Part shown: in pieces, positions 36,029-45,074 of the stretch
Layout of the letters: each line of letters starts with the position of its first letter
Position numbering within the stretch: the first letter of the stretch is position 1
Source of the DNA: Gillisella vitis
Lineage (GTDB): Bacteria; Pseudomonadota; Alphaproteobacteria; Rhizobiales; Rhizobiaceae
Assembly (NCBI RefSeq): GCF_021559775.1
Contig: NZ_CP056047.1
Location: 1,116,001-1,180,000, forward strand
Length of the DNA stretch: 64,000 bases
Direction of reading: 5' to 3'
Notes under the pieces: generated by a model
Seen by the model: only the letters and a program-made list of their open reading frames with translations
Database searches by the model: none
What the model was told of the DNA's origin: nothing
Program-made: the position numbers and the translations under genes

Positions 36029-37543
36029 GTGCAGGTCGGGATCGATATGGGAACAGTGGCGGGTGGCCAACCTGCCAGGCTCGATATCGAGGAGCTATTG
36101 GCGACCCGTCTTCTTGTTCAGGGCAATTCCGGTTCCGGAAAATCGCATCTTCTGCGGCGTCTATTGGAGCAATCTGCCCAATGGGTGCAGCAGGTCATCA
36201 TCGATCCCGAAGGGGATTTTGTGACGCTCTCGGAAAAATACGGCCATCTGGTCGTAGACGGGGAGCGTAGCGATGCCGAATTGATCGGGATTGCCAACCG
36301 CATCCGCCAGCACCGCGTTTCCTGCGTGCTGACGCTGGAAGGGTTGGATATTGAGCAGCAAATGCGCGCAGCCGGTGTGTTTCTGAACGGCCTGTTTGAT
36401 GCCGAGCGCGAGTATTGGTATCCGGTTCTGGTCGTGGTCGATGAGGCGCAGATGTTTGCCCCCTCGGTCGGCGGTGATGTCTCCGAAGACGCCCGCAAGC
36501 TGTCGCTGGGCGCCATGACCAATCTGATGTGCCGTGGCCGAAAGCGTGGCTTGGCAGGTGTGATCGCTACGCAGCGTCTGGCAAAGCTTGCCAAGAATGT
36601 CGCAGCTGAAGCCTCCAACTTCCTGATGGGCCGCACCTTTCTCGATATCGATATGGCGCGTGCAGCCGATCTTCTCGGTATGGATCGCCGCCAGGCGGAA
36701 ATGTTCCGCGACCTGAAGCGCGGCAACTTCGTCGCCCTTGGCCCGGCGCTGTCACGCCGTCCCTTGCCGATCGTGATTGGTGATGTGGAGACCTCAGCGC
36801 GCTCCTCCAGTCCGAAACTGATGCCTTTGCCCGATGCGCCGCAGGACGTGGAAGATCTGATCTTCACGCCGGATCCTGAAGAATTTAACCGCCCGCTCGT
36901 TCGCCGTGCTCCGCCAGCCCCCCGTCCGACCACCGATATTCTGGCCGAACTGGCCCGTGCAACGCCGGTAAGCGTCGAGGATGTCGCCCCACAGAGATCG
37001 TCACAGCCGGAAATTACCGCCGAGGAACGCGAGGAGCGGATGGCGGCGGTATTGGCTGAAATTCTCGAAGATCCGCAGGCGGCCTATCGCACCGATTCTG
37101 TTCTCTATCAGGAATTCCTGGTTCGAGCCCGCATGCGCCGGGTCGGCGGTCCACCGATGGCGATGGGTGAATTTCGCCGCCGCGTCGCCGTGGCGAGGGC
37201 TGATGTCGATGAAGAAACCGCGTCCTCTGACCGCTGGCAGGAGGCGCTGTCTTTATCAACGCGGGTTTCGGATGACTTGCAGGGCGTTTTCCTGCTGATC
37301 GCCAAGGCAGCCATCCGGTCCGAGCCTTGCCCCTCCGATCTTCGGATCGCCCGTGCTTACGGTACCCATTCCGCTCGCCGCGCCCGCCGGCTGCTTGGAT
37401 ATTTCGAGGAGCAGGGCATGGTCGTGGTGCATACGGATTTTTCCGGGAAACGCATCGTGGCCTTCCCCGATCTGGAATCAGAAACCAAGCCCGGTGATCC
37501 GAACGCAGCCGATATGCCGGATAGCCGCAGTGCTGCGGAATAG
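36029..37543 (+). CDS. HerA/VirB4-like DUF87 ATPase
   Basis: A 504-residue hexameric-type ATPase of the HerA-FtsK superfamily. Walker A is LLVQGNSGSGKSHLLRRL, Walker B is YPVLVVVDEAQMFAP, and an arginine-finger region follows (MCRGRKRGLAGVIATQRLAKL). The C-terminal 200 residues end in a helical wing-like domain (RIARAYGTHSARRARRLLGY). HerA usually pairs with a NurA nuclease in DNA-end processing; no nuclease gene is beside this one, so the role is open. The GTG start at 36029 has GAGGGAA 8 bases upstream; longer frames lack one. Confidence 0.75.
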   Translation: MQVGIDMGTVAGGQPARLDIEELLATRLLVQGNSGSGKSHLLRRLLEQSAQWVQQVIIDPEGDFVTLSEKYGHLVVDGERSDAELIGIANRIRQHRVSCVLTLEGLDIEQQMRAAGVFLNGLFDAEREYWYPVLVVVDEAQMFAPSVGGDVSEDARKLSLGAMTNLMCRGRKRGLAGVIATQRLAKLAKNVAAEASNFLMGRTFLDIDMARAADLLGMDRRQAEMFRDLKRGNFVALGPALSRRPLPIVIGDVETSARSSSPKLMPLPDAPQDVEDLIFTPDPEEFNRPLVRRAPPAPRPTTDILAELARATPVSVEDVAPQRSSQPEITAEEREERMAAVLAEILEDPQAAYRTDSVLYQEFLVRARMRRVGGPPMAMGEFRRRVAVARADVDEETASSDRWQEALSLSTRVSDDLQGVFLLIAKAAIRSEPCPSDLRIARAYGTHSARRARRLLGYFEEQGMVVVHTDFSGKRIVAFPDLESETKPGDPNAADMPDSRSAAE

Positions 37544-37620
37544 AGTTTATGCCACGGTTTTGAACATGCAGCCTTGCTGACTGGCCAAGTTGTGCCGCAA
37601 TGGCTGCCCATGATGGGCTG

Positions 37621-38583
37621 ATGACCAAGTTTTCCCTAGCCCTCCGACGGAGGCATGTCCTGAGCCTTGCTTCTTTGAGTTTCCTGGGTTTTCTGACATC
37701 CGGCCAAGCCGCATCTCTTGCACCCGGTGAAGTGCCGCTTTGGCCGGGCCGGGCGCCGGGCGGTGGTGGCCCTCGGCTTGGCCGACGCACCATTCACAAG
37801 GCGGCATTGCTGCGGATTGCTACGCCAACCCTGCGGATGGTCCGTCCGCAAACCTCAAATGGGACAGCCGTGCTGATTGCACCCGGCGGCGGTTATCATT
37901 TCGTTGAGGAACGCAAGGAGGGCGAGGCCGCCGCGCAATGGCTCGCCGCCCGTGGCGTCACCGCTTTCATTCTCACCTACCGTCTTCCGGGCGAAGGCTG
38001 GTTTGTCGGTCCCCGCGCGCCCTTGCAGGATGCCCAGCGGGCCTTGCGGCTGATCCGGGCGCAGGGTGATGCACTTGGCCTCGACCCTCAGAAAATTGGC
38101 AGTATGGGATTTTCCGCCGGTGGGCATTTGATGGGCATGCTATCGACACGCTTTGCCGAGCCGATCTATTCGCCGGTCGACAATGCCGACACACTGTCGG
38201 CAAGGCCGGATTTTACCCTGCTGGCCTATCCGGTGATTACCCTGAAGGCTCCTTATAATCATACCTGGACCCGGGTTGAGATGGTCGGCAAACATCCCAG
38301 CGATGCCGATGTAGCGGCCTGGTCGGTGGAAACCCATGTTGGTTCCACTTGCCCGCCGGTCTTTATGGCCCATGCCAAGGACGATCCGGTTGCCAATATC
38401 GAGCATTCCCGGATGATGCAGGCGGCTTGCCGCAAGGCCGGTGTTTCCGCCGATCTGGTCGAACTTGAGCAGGGCGGTCACGGCTTTGCCATGGGCGAAG
38501 GGAGCATGGGGAAAACGCCCAGGCCGCCGGTGGTCTGGACACCGGCGCTTGAGGCATGGATGCGGGACCACAATCTGGTTTGA
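37621..38583 (+). CDS. Exported alpha/beta hydrolase (acetyl esterase-like)
   Basis: Esterase/lipase-like enzyme of about 320 residues. The N-terminus, LALRRRHVLSLASLSFLGFL, has consecutive arginines before a hydrophobic core and could be a Sec or Tat signal. Active-site features: oxyanion AVLIAPGGGYHFVEE, nucleophile SMGFSAGGHLMGM, Asp in AHAKDDPVANIEHS and His in EQGGHGFAMG. This pattern is that of the carbohydrate acetylesterase (BD-FAE/Axe) group. The start MTKFSLA at 37621 suits the signal better than the ATG at 37600. Confidence 0.8.
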   Translation: MTKFSLALRRRHVLSLASLSFLGFLTSGQAASLAPGEVPLWPGRAPGGGGPRLGRRTIHKAALLRIATPTLRMVRPQTSNGTAVLIAPGGGYHFVEERKEGEAAAQWLAARGVTAFILTYRLPGEGWFVGPRAPLQDAQRALRLIRAQGDALGLDPQKIGSMGFSAGGHLMGMLSTRFAEPIYSPVDNADTLSARPDFTLLAYPVITLKAPYNHTWTRVEMVGKHPSDADVAAWSVETHVGSTCPPVFMAHAKDDPVANIEHSRMMQAACRKAGVSADLVELEQGGHGFAMGEGSMGKTPRPPVVWTPALEAWMRDHNLV

Positions 38584-38587
38584 TCCA

Positions 38588-38620
38588 GCATCGTACCGAA
38601 ACCGGTTTTCGGTACGATGC
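38588..38620. repeat. REP-like palindrome between esterase and pepT
   Basis: Perfect 14-bp arms, GCATCGTACCGAAA and TTTCGGTACGATGC, around CCGGT. It begins 5 bp after the esterase stop and 10 bp before the pepT stop, so it may be the shared terminator of these convergent genes. Related elements are at 2021-2062 and next to 8928. Confidence 0.65.
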
Positions 38621-38629
38621 GATAGGGCG

Positions 38630-39865
38630 TCAGTCTGCCCGTTCTTCCCAGACCTTTGCCAGTTCCACAATGGTTTTCACGGCGACTTCCATGTCCTGAA
38701 CGCTTATCCATTCCAGTGGCGAGTGATAGGCATGACCACCAGTATAGATGTTGGGGCAGGGCAGCCCCATGAAGGACAGGCGCGAGCCATCGGTTCCGCC
38801 GCGAATGCTGTGCAGCACGGGAGTAAGACCGACGCGGCGCACCGCTTCCTCGAGATTATCCATCACCATCGGATATTGGTCGAGTACCACTTTCATATTG
38901 CGATACTGCTGCTTGACCTCGAATGTGTAGGTCGAGCCGGGATAGTCGCGCATCACATCGCGGGTAATCTCTTCCAGCAGTGCTTCCTTCTGCGTCAGTC
39001 CCGCATCGATGAAATCGCGGATGATGAATTTCAGGTGAGCTTCATCCATGGAGCCGCTGATGTCGGTAGGGTGAATGAAGCCCTGGCGGCCCTCAGTGGT
39101 TTCCGGGGTCTGGTCCTTCGGCAGCCGGGCAATGATGGCGCTGGCGATCTTGATAGCGTTTTCCATCCGGTCCTTGGCCGTGCCGGGATGGATCGCAACA
39201 CCGGTAATGGTGATGTCCACGCCATCCGCCGAAAATGTCTCGTTCTCGATCTCACCGATCGTGCTGCCATCCATGGTGTAGCCAAAAGCTGCGCCCAGCT
39301 TTTTCAGGTCGACCTTGTCTGCCCCGCGCCCGATTTCCTCATCGGTGGTGAAAAGGATTTTAATGGTGCCATGCCGGATGTGCGGATTGTCGATGATAAA
39401 CTGCGCCGCCGTCATGATTTCGGCAATACCGGCCTTGTCGTCTGCACCCAGCAGCGTGGTGCCATCGGTGGTGACAATGTCATGGCCGATTTGCGTCTTG
39501 AGCTGCGGATTTTCGCTAACGCGGATGATTTGATTGGTATCGCCGGACAGAACGACATCCCCACCCTGATAGTTTTTCAGCAGTTGGGGCTTCACATTCG
39601 TGCCGGTGAAATCCGGTGCCGTATCCATATGCGAGCAGAAGCAGATCACCGGAACCGGCTTGTCGACATTGGCCGGAATGGTGGCATAGACATTGCCGTG
39701 CTCATCCAGATGCGCGTCGGACAGGCCCATGGCCAGCAATTCACTCACCAGCACATGGCCGAGGTTCTTCTGTTTTTCCGTGGAGGGCTGGCTGGTTGAT
39801 TCGGGGTCTGATTGTGTGTCGATGACGACATAGCGCAGGAAACGGTCGAGAATTGTATCGGGCAT
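38630..39865 (-). CDS. pepT: Peptidase T (tripeptidase)
   Basis: Zinc aminopeptidase of family M20B that removes the N-terminal residue from tripeptides in the cytoplasm. The 411-residue protein has metal ligands in CFCSHMDTAPDFTG and LGADDKAGIAEIM, the catalytic Glu in FTTDEEIGRGAD, and the C-terminal GGTDGSRLSFMGLPCPNIYTGG. It starts MPDTILDRFLRYVVIDTQSD. Its length and motifs are fully typical. It is a single gene with no operon partner. Confidence 0.95.
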   Translation of the reverse strand: MPDTILDRFLRYVVIDTQSDPESTSQPSTEKQKNLGHVLVSELLAMGLSDAHLDEHGNVYATIPANVDKPVPVICFCSHMDTAPDFTGTNVKPQLLKNYQGGDVVLSGDTNQIIRVSENPQLKTQIGHDIVTTDGTTLLGADDKAGIAEIMTAAQFIIDNPHIRHGTIKILFTTDEEIGRGADKVDLKKLGAAFGYTMDGSTIGEIENETFSADGVDITITGVAIHPGTAKDRMENAIKIASAIIARLPKDQTPETTEGRQGFIHPTDISGSMDEAHLKFIIRDFIDAGLTQKEALLEEITRDVMRDYPGSTYTFEVKQQYRNMKVVLDQYPMVMDNLEEAVRRVGLTPVLHSIRGGTDGSRLSFMGLPCPNIYTGGHAYHSPLEWISVQDMEVAVKTIVELAKVWEERAD

Positions 39866-40662
39866 GCGGGCGGTCCATCACGGTTTGTGGCTATGGTTGG
39901 TGGCCACGGTTTGGGGCGGGGTCGGGCTTTACCCATCCGCAGGATATGCGATGCCGACCTACGGCACCTGCAATTCTACAGTATTCAATTTACGACATTG
40001 TTGACGCAAAAGAGATCCTGTAAATGTAAGCGTTTCACAAGACGCAGGTTTGCTCAACCCATTTGTAATGCATCCGCATTTTTATCTTTCACCATTGGCA
40101 GCGGACAATACTCAAGCAAACACTGTCGGAAATGACCCTGTCGACGCGCGGTTCCTTGACATGACATCCGCCGCGTTATTGTTCGCCAAGACTAAGAGAA
40201 TGCCATAATATTTATTTTTCTCTATGCATCCTAAGAGAGTATTTTGATTTAATATTGCGGCGCGGAAAAACAGCTTTCCTTTAATAAGGACTTGCGGAAT
40301 TGAACGAAATTTGAAAATTTCAATATTTTAAATTTCTATGATTTTTATCAAGTCTAGAATTCAAATCGTTGTAATTCATATATAAAAAATCCTGAATTTT
40401 TACCGTTCGATAAACAGACTTTTGAAATAATAACAGAAAAGTGATCCATGTTTTTGCTGCATGGCAACAGAAATCACAATTTCGTCCTCCAAATAAATTA
40501 CTCTCGGTTGTGTAGGCAGGGAATGGTTAAAGGGATCCGTTTGATCCAGCCTTGCACGATAACCAGCCGGATTGCTGTTTCATATCCGCGTAGCTCACAA
40601 CACGGATGCAATGCATCCCGGCATCAATATCTAGCCAGCTATTTATCAGGAGGATTTTTGCA
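39866..40662. other. AT-rich gene-free stretch before the carbonic anhydrase gene
   Basis: About 0.8 kb, strongly AT-rich between 40200 and 40450, with no frame I can support. It must contain the promoters for the carbonic anhydrase gene and for pepT. I see no riboswitch-like structure or repeat. Confidence 0.5.
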
Positions 40663-41367
40663 ATGAGTGATTTTTTGAAGCGCGTTTCGAGTTTTCGTGA
40701 AGACGTATTTCCGACCCATTCGGGTCTTTATCGTAAACTGGCCCGGGAAGGGCAGCAGCCCCAGGCCTTGATGATTTCCTGCGCCGACAGCCGGGTCATG
40801 CCGGAAGTGATTACCCAGTCCGGCCCTGGCGAACTGTTCGTATGCCGCAATGCGGGCAATATCGTCCCGCCGTTCTCGACCATGAATGGCGGCGTTTCCT
40901 CGGCCATCGAATATGCGGTGGTGGCGCTTGGCGTGCGTGACATCGTCGTGTGCGGCCATTCCGATTGCGGCGCCATGAAGGGTCTGTGCAATCACGAACT
41001 CCTGGCGCCGATGCCCAATGTGGCCGCCTGGTTGCGCCATAGCCACGCCGCTTATTCCATCGTCTGCGAGGCCTATCCTGATGATCTGCCGCACAAGGAC
41101 AAGGTGCGGGCTGTGGCAATGGAAAATGTGGTCATTCAAATCGATCACCTGAAGACCCACCCCTCGGTCGCCGCCAAACTCGCCACCAATGACATTAACC
41201 TGCATGGCTGGTTCTTCGACATCGAGACCGGTGAGGTGCAGGTTTATGATGGCGCGGAGAAACGCTTCCTGGTGATCGAGGGTGAAAAGGCGCTACCAGT
41301 GGCGGTTTCCGGGCGTGCCACGCCGCATATCATGGCCGATCCTCTCGTAGCGGTGGCGGCGGAGTGA
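40663..41367 (+). CDS. can: Beta-carbonic anhydrase
   Basis: Interconverts CO2 and bicarbonate. Zinc ligands are visible: Cys and Asp in MISCADSRVMPE, and His and Cys in VVCGHSDCGAMKGL. At 234 residues it has the usual size. The start at 40663 has a strong AGGAGG 9 bases upstream; the longer frame is not needed. The stop lies 1-4 bp from the start of a SulP transporter gene, so the two are certainly co-expressed and the pair probably handles bicarbonate. Confidence 0.93.
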   Translation: MSDFLKRVSSFREDVFPTHSGLYRKLAREGQQPQALMISCADSRVMPEVITQSGPGELFVCRNAGNIVPPFSTMNGGVSSAIEYAVVALGVRDIVVCGHSDCGAMKGLCNHELLAPMPNVAAWLRHSHAAYSIVCEAYPDDLPHKDKVRAVAMENVVIQIDHLKTHPSVAAKLATNDINLHGWFFDIETGEVQVYDGAEKRFLVIEGEKALPVAVSGRATPHIMADPLVAVAAE

Positions 41368-41371
41368 GGTG

Positions 41372-42898
41372 ATGGAAAAAACCAGTTCTGCTCTGACACG
41401 GGACATTGCCTCGTCCATCGTTGTCTTTCTCGTCGCCATCCCGCTTTGCCTCGGCATTGCCATCGCTTCCGGTGTGCCGGTGGCGATGGGCCTCGTCTCC
41501 GGCATTGTCGGCGGTATCGTTATCGGCGTCATCGCCGGTTCACCCTTGCAGGTCTCCGGCCCGGCGGCAGGCCTTGCGGTGATCGTTTTCGGCTTCGTTG
41601 AGGAATATGGACTTGTTCTTCTGGGGCCTGTTCTGATCGTCGCCGGGTTTTTGCAAGTCCTGGCCGGTTATCTCAAGCTCGGCTCCTGGTTTCGCGCCAT
41701 TTCGCCTGCCGTCGTGCATGGCATGCTGGCGGGAATCGGTATCCTGATCGTTCTCGGCCAGGTCCATGTGTTGATGGATGCCAAGCCCGCCGCCGGTGGT
41801 GTTGAAAATGTCGCTGCCATGGATGAGACCATCGGTAAGGTGTTCAGCGGCGGCCTGAGCAATCACAGTATGGCGCTCATTATTGGCTTGATTTCTTTGC
41901 TGGCCATGGTTGGCTGGGAAAAATTGCGGCCAGCCCGGCTGCGGCTGGTGCCGGGGGCATTGGTCGGCGTAGCCGCCGGAACCTTGCTGGCGGTCGGCCT
42001 CGACCTGCCGATCGCCCGTGTCCAGGTTCCGGCCACCTTGCTGGAAGGCATTCGCTTACCAACGATGGAAAGCTTTGCCGGGCTTGCCCAACCGGGAGTG
42101 ATCGCCACCGTGCTGATCATCGCGGTGATTGCCAGCGCCGAAACCCTGCTATCGGCTGCTGCTGTCGATAGGATGCATGACGGCGAGCGCACCCGTTTCA
42201 ACAAGGAACTGGTGGCGCAGGGCGTCGGCAACAGCCTGTGCGGCCTGCTGGGCGCTCTGCCGGTAACCGGCGTCATCGTTCGCTCGTCTGCCAATATCCA
42301 GGCAGGCGCTGCAACACGTCGTTCCACTATTCTCCATGGAGTCTGGATCCTGGCCCTGGTGGCGCTTCTACCGCAATTGCTGGGAGTCGTGCCTTTGACT
42401 GCCCTGGCGGCGGTGCTTTTGGTGACAGGCTGGCGACTGGTGAGCTTGCAGCATGTGCGCCACCTGTTCGATCATCACGGCTGGGTGCCGGTCGCGGTCT
42501 GGGCCACGACGGTCAGTCTTGTCGTCGTCCAGGATCTGCTGGTGGGCGTGGCGGTCGGCCTGTTTCTCTCGATTATGGAAATCATTCCGGTCCTTCGCCG
42601 CAAACTGCATATCGACCATCATGAGAATGATGAGTCGATCCAGTTGAAGCTGAACGGCGTCGGGACCTGCCGGGACGTTCCAGCATTGCTGGCAACACTG
42701 GAATCGCTTCCAGACGGAAAGAAGGTGCTGATTACGCCCGCAGGGCTGCATTATGTTGATCATACCTATGCCGAAACCCTGACAGAATGGGTGACACGCG
42801 AAAGACGGGCAGGGCGGCCGCTCGAGGTGAGTAGGTCCAGTCAGCTTGCCCCGAAAGTTGCTTCCATGGTGGATCGGCTCTGCGTTAAGCCTGCATAA
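41372..42898 (+). CDS. SulP family anion transporter (likely bicarbonate)
   Basis: Inner-membrane transporter of about 508 residues with 10-14 membrane segments. Family features include SGVPVAMGLVSGIVGGIVIG, SGPAAGLAVIVFGFVEEYG and IASAETLLSAAAVDRMHDGERTRFNKELVAQG. The C-terminal STAS-like tail is short and degenerate (VLITPAGLHYVDHTYAETL). The gene starts right at the end of the carbonic anhydrase gene; SulP proteins paired with or fused to carbonic anhydrase are thought to carry bicarbonate. A GTG one codon earlier (41369) is an equal start choice. Confidence 0.88.
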   Translation: MEKTSSALTRDIASSIVVFLVAIPLCLGIAIASGVPVAMGLVSGIVGGIVIGVIAGSPLQVSGPAAGLAVIVFGFVEEYGLVLLGPVLIVAGFLQVLAGYLKLGSWFRAISPAVVHGMLAGIGILIVLGQVHVLMDAKPAAGGVENVAAMDETIGKVFSGGLSNHSMALIIGLISLLAMVGWEKLRPARLRLVPGALVGVAAGTLLAVGLDLPIARVQVPATLLEGIRLPTMESFAGLAQPGVIATVLIIAVIASAETLLSAAAVDRMHDGERTRFNKELVAQGVGNSLCGLLGALPVTGVIVRSSANIQAGAATRRSTILHGVWILALVALLPQLLGVVPLTALAAVLLVTGWRLVSLQHVRHLFDHHGWVPVAVWATTVSLVVVQDLLVGVAVGLFLSIMEIIPVLRRKLHIDHHENDESIQLKLNGVGTCRDVPALLATLESLPDGKKVLITPAGLHYVDHTYAETLTEWVTRERRAGRPLEVSRSSQLAPKVASMVDRLCVKPA

Positions 42899-42930
42899 GG
42901 AAACGACACGACAGATCCAGACACAGAAAA

Positions 42931-42960
42931 GGGGCGGCCTATAAAGCCGCCCCTTCTTTT
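42931..42960. terminator. Bidirectional terminator between SulP and TerC genes
   Basis: GGGGCGGC (42931-42938) pairs with GCCGCCCC (42946-42953), with TTCTTTT on one side and GAAAA on the other, so it should stop transcription from both convergent genes. Confidence 0.88.
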
Positions 42961-42979
42961 GTCTTGGCTGGAGAGAAGG

Positions 42980-43969
42980 TTACCCTTCGATAACATCCTT
43001 TTTTGCGTCCTTGCGGGTCGCCCACAGCGATCCGACGATACCAGCCGCCAGGATAGCCAGCGTGATGGTTAGCGACAGCAGCGGCGGGATCTTGGCGATA
43101 CCCAGCATGTCGGCAAGAAAGATCTTCGAGCCGATGAAGATCAGAACGACCGACAACGCATATTTCAGATAAGCGAAGCGGTGGATAAGGGCGGACAGCG
43201 CGAAATACAGGGCGCGCAAGCCGAGGATGGCGAAGATGTTCGAGGTGTAGACGATATAGGGATCCGTGGTGATCGCAAAAATCGCCGGGATCGAGTCAAC
43301 CGCAAACACCAGGTCAACGAATTCCACCATGATCAGCGCGAGAAGCAGCGGCGTGATGTAGGTTTTCAGCTTGCCAGTTGTTTCGTCTTGCTTACGCACC
43401 ACGAAACGGTCGCCTTCCAGCTTGTCGGTGACAGGCAGGTAGCGCCGCGCCAGCTTCAAAGCCGGGTTGTTGGCGACATCATATTCGCTATCGGCTGATA
43501 GCAGCATTTTGACGCCGGTAAACACCAGGAAGGCGGCGAAGAAATACAGAACCCAGTGGTAGCTTTCGACAATGGCCGCGCCCGCCGCAATCATGATGCC
43601 GCGCAGGATGATGACGCCGAGAATACCATAGAGCAGCACCCGGTGCTGATAGGCGCGAGGGATGGCGAAATAGCCGAAGATCATCGCGATGACGAAGATA
43701 TTGTCCATCGCCAGGCTTTTTTCGATGACAAAGCCCGTCAGGTATTCAAGCCCGGCCTGCGGACCTGATTGCCACCATATCCAGCCGCCAAACAGCACGC
43801 CCAGAGTGATATAGAAGGCCGAGAAAGCAAAGCTTTCGGCCATGCCGATCTCTTTGCTGTTCTTATGCAGAACACCAAGATCGAGAACGAGGAGGAAAAG
43901 AACGACTGCAAGGAAGAAAAGCCACATCCATGTTGGCTTGCCCATAAAATCAACCCAAAGAAAATCCAT
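42980..43969 (-). CDS. TerC/Alx family membrane protein
   Basis: Integral membrane protein with about nine segments and the TerC signature (LEYLTGFVIEKSLAMDNIFVIAMIF; MVEFVDLVFAVDSIPAIFAITTD), with the Asp residues thought to bind metal. Relatives (Alx, MeeF/MeeY) export manganese or support metal loading of secreted enzymes. I chose MDFLWVDFMG at 43969, just before the first membrane segment; an upstream in-frame ATG at 44029 would add a poorly conserved tail. No yybP-ykoY-like manganese riboswitch is apparent upstream. Confidence 0.88.
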   Translation of the reverse strand: MDFLWVDFMGKPTWMWLFFLAVVLFLLVLDLGVLHKNSKEIGMAESFAFSAFYITLGVLFGGWIWWQSGPQAGLEYLTGFVIEKSLAMDNIFVIAMIFGYFAIPRAYQHRVLLYGILGVIILRGIMIAAGAAIVESYHWVLYFFAAFLVFTGVKMLLSADSEYDVANNPALKLARRYLPVTDKLEGDRFVVRKQDETTGKLKTYITPLLLALIMVEFVDLVFAVDSIPAIFAITTDPYIVYTSNIFAILGLRALYFALSALIHRFAYLKYALSVVLIFIGSKIFLADMLGIAKIPPLLSLTITLAILAAGIVGSLWATRKDAKKDVIEG

Positions 43970-44104
43970 AAAGGGATTCCTTTGCCGGAGGGTTTTTGTT
44001 GCAGTTCCGACATCACGGGTATCCGGCACTCGCGTCAGAGGGGCCCGGAACTGCTGATTATTGCGTAAATGTGGCGGGCTTCGCGCCGTTTCAAGGCCGA
44101 GTGC

Positions 44105-44133
44105 TTGACATTTATAATGGCTCTGCGTAGAGA
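44105..44133 (+). promoter_or_regulatory. Probable rpsD promoter
   Basis: TTGACA (44105-44110) is followed 17 bases later by TAGAGA (44128-44133). An overlapping TATAAT (44113-44118) with a weak TTCAAG 17 bases before it is a second choice. Transcription would start near 44134-44142, some 160 bases before rpsD. Confidence 0.5.
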
Positions 44134-44301
44134 CCCCTCCAACGCCGGGTGGAAACGCCCGGTGTTTTTACGACATGTCCCGTGGAGGCTCCGCTTTTTT
44201 AGGTGTGAGTCGCCTGTCAGGAAAGCCGAAAGGCGATCCAGAGGAGGGCGTGTTTCCCAAAATGGGTTCTAAAAGGCCCAATAACAACAAGAGGAAATAC
44301 G
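44134..44301 (+). promoter_or_regulatory. Structured 5' leader of rpsD with terminator-like hairpin
   Basis: Outer stem CCTCCA (44136-44141) with TGGAGG (44183-44188); inner stem ACGCCGGG (44142-44149) with CCCGGTGT (44158-44165). A T6 run follows at 44195-44200, giving a terminator-like layout 100 bp before the gene. A third stem, TCGCCT (44210-44215) with AGGCGA (44231-44236), follows. S4 proteins autoregulate in other bacteria through leader RNA, so this may be an S4-binding attenuator; a short independent RNA is the other possibility. Confidence 0.5.
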
Positions 44302-44919
44302 ATGAGCAAGCGCGCATCTTCCAAGTACAAAATTGACCGCCGTATGGGCGAAAATATCTGGGGCCGCCCGAAGTCCCCGGTTAACCGTCGCGAATACGGC
44401 CCCGGCCAGCACGGTCAGCGCCGCAAGGGCAAGCTTTCCGACTTCGGTGTGCAGCTGCGCGCCAAGCAGAAGCTGAAGGGCTACTACGGCGACCTGCGTG
44501 AAAAGCAGTTCCGCGCGACCTACGACGAAGCCAACCGTCGCAAGGGCGATACTTCCGAAAACCTGATCGGCCTGCTGGAATCGCGTCTGGACGCCATCGT
44601 CTACCGCGCCAAGTTCGTGCCGACTGTGTTTGCTGCCCGTCAGTTCGTCAACCACGGCCACGTTTCGGTCAATGGCGTCAAGGTCAACATCGGTTCTTAC
44701 CGTTGCAAGGCTGGCGACGTTATTGAAGTGCGTCAGAAGTCCAAGCAGCTGGCCATCGTTCTGGAAGCTACGCAGCTCGCAGAACGTGACGTTCCCGATT
44801 ACATCGAAGTTGATCACAACAAGATGGTTGCGACCTTCGTTCGTGTACCAACTCTGTCGGATGTTCCTTACGCTGTTATCATGGAACCGCAGCTGGTCGT
44901 CGAATTCTACTCGCGTTGA
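44302..44919 (+). CDS. rpsD: 30S ribosomal protein S4
   Basis: Primary 16S rRNA-binding protein of the small subunit and often an autoregulator. The 205-residue protein starts [20 protein letters not shown] and has the S4 RNA-binding domain in [34 protein letters not shown]. Codon use is strongly biased, as expected for high expression. AAGAGGAAA lies upstream of the start. It is monocistronic, as usual for rhizobial rpsD, with a strong terminator behind it. Confidence 0.98.
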   Translation: MSKRASSKYKIDRRMGENIWGRPKSPVNRREYGPGQHGQRRKGKLSDFGVQLRAKQKLKGYYGDLREKQFRATYDEANRRKGDTSENLIGLLESRLDAIVYRAKFVPTVFAARQFVNHGHVSVNGVKVNIGSYRCKAGDVIEVRQKSKQLAIVLEATQLAERDVPDYIEVDHNKMVATFVRVPTLSDVPYAVIMEPQLVVEFYSR

Positions 44920-44938
44920 TTTCGATCTGAAATTCGAG

Positions 44939-44966
44939 AAAGCCGCCTTTACGGGCGGCTTTTTCT
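44939..44966 (+). terminator. rpsD terminator
   Basis: AAAGCCGCC (44939-44947) pairs with GGCGGCTTT (44954-44962), followed by TTCTGTTT, 20 bp past the rpsD stop. Confidence 0.9.
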
Positions 44967-45074
44967 GTTTGCAGCGCAGCAAAATTCGATAATGATGACT
45001 GTCGGCTTCTGCACGAAAAACGTGACTGTCATGCATCTGCCGGGATGAGCAACAGCTCGGCATGGGGAAACCAG

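Noticed and set aside
38441..39799. 452-codon plus-strand frame across pepT
   Set aside because: It starts inside the esterase gene and runs antisense to a fully typical peptidase T.
43970..44301. A manganese riboswitch (yybP-ykoY) for the TerC gene
   Set aside because: The hairpins in this interval are on the rpsD side and lack the conserved riboswitch core on the minus strand.
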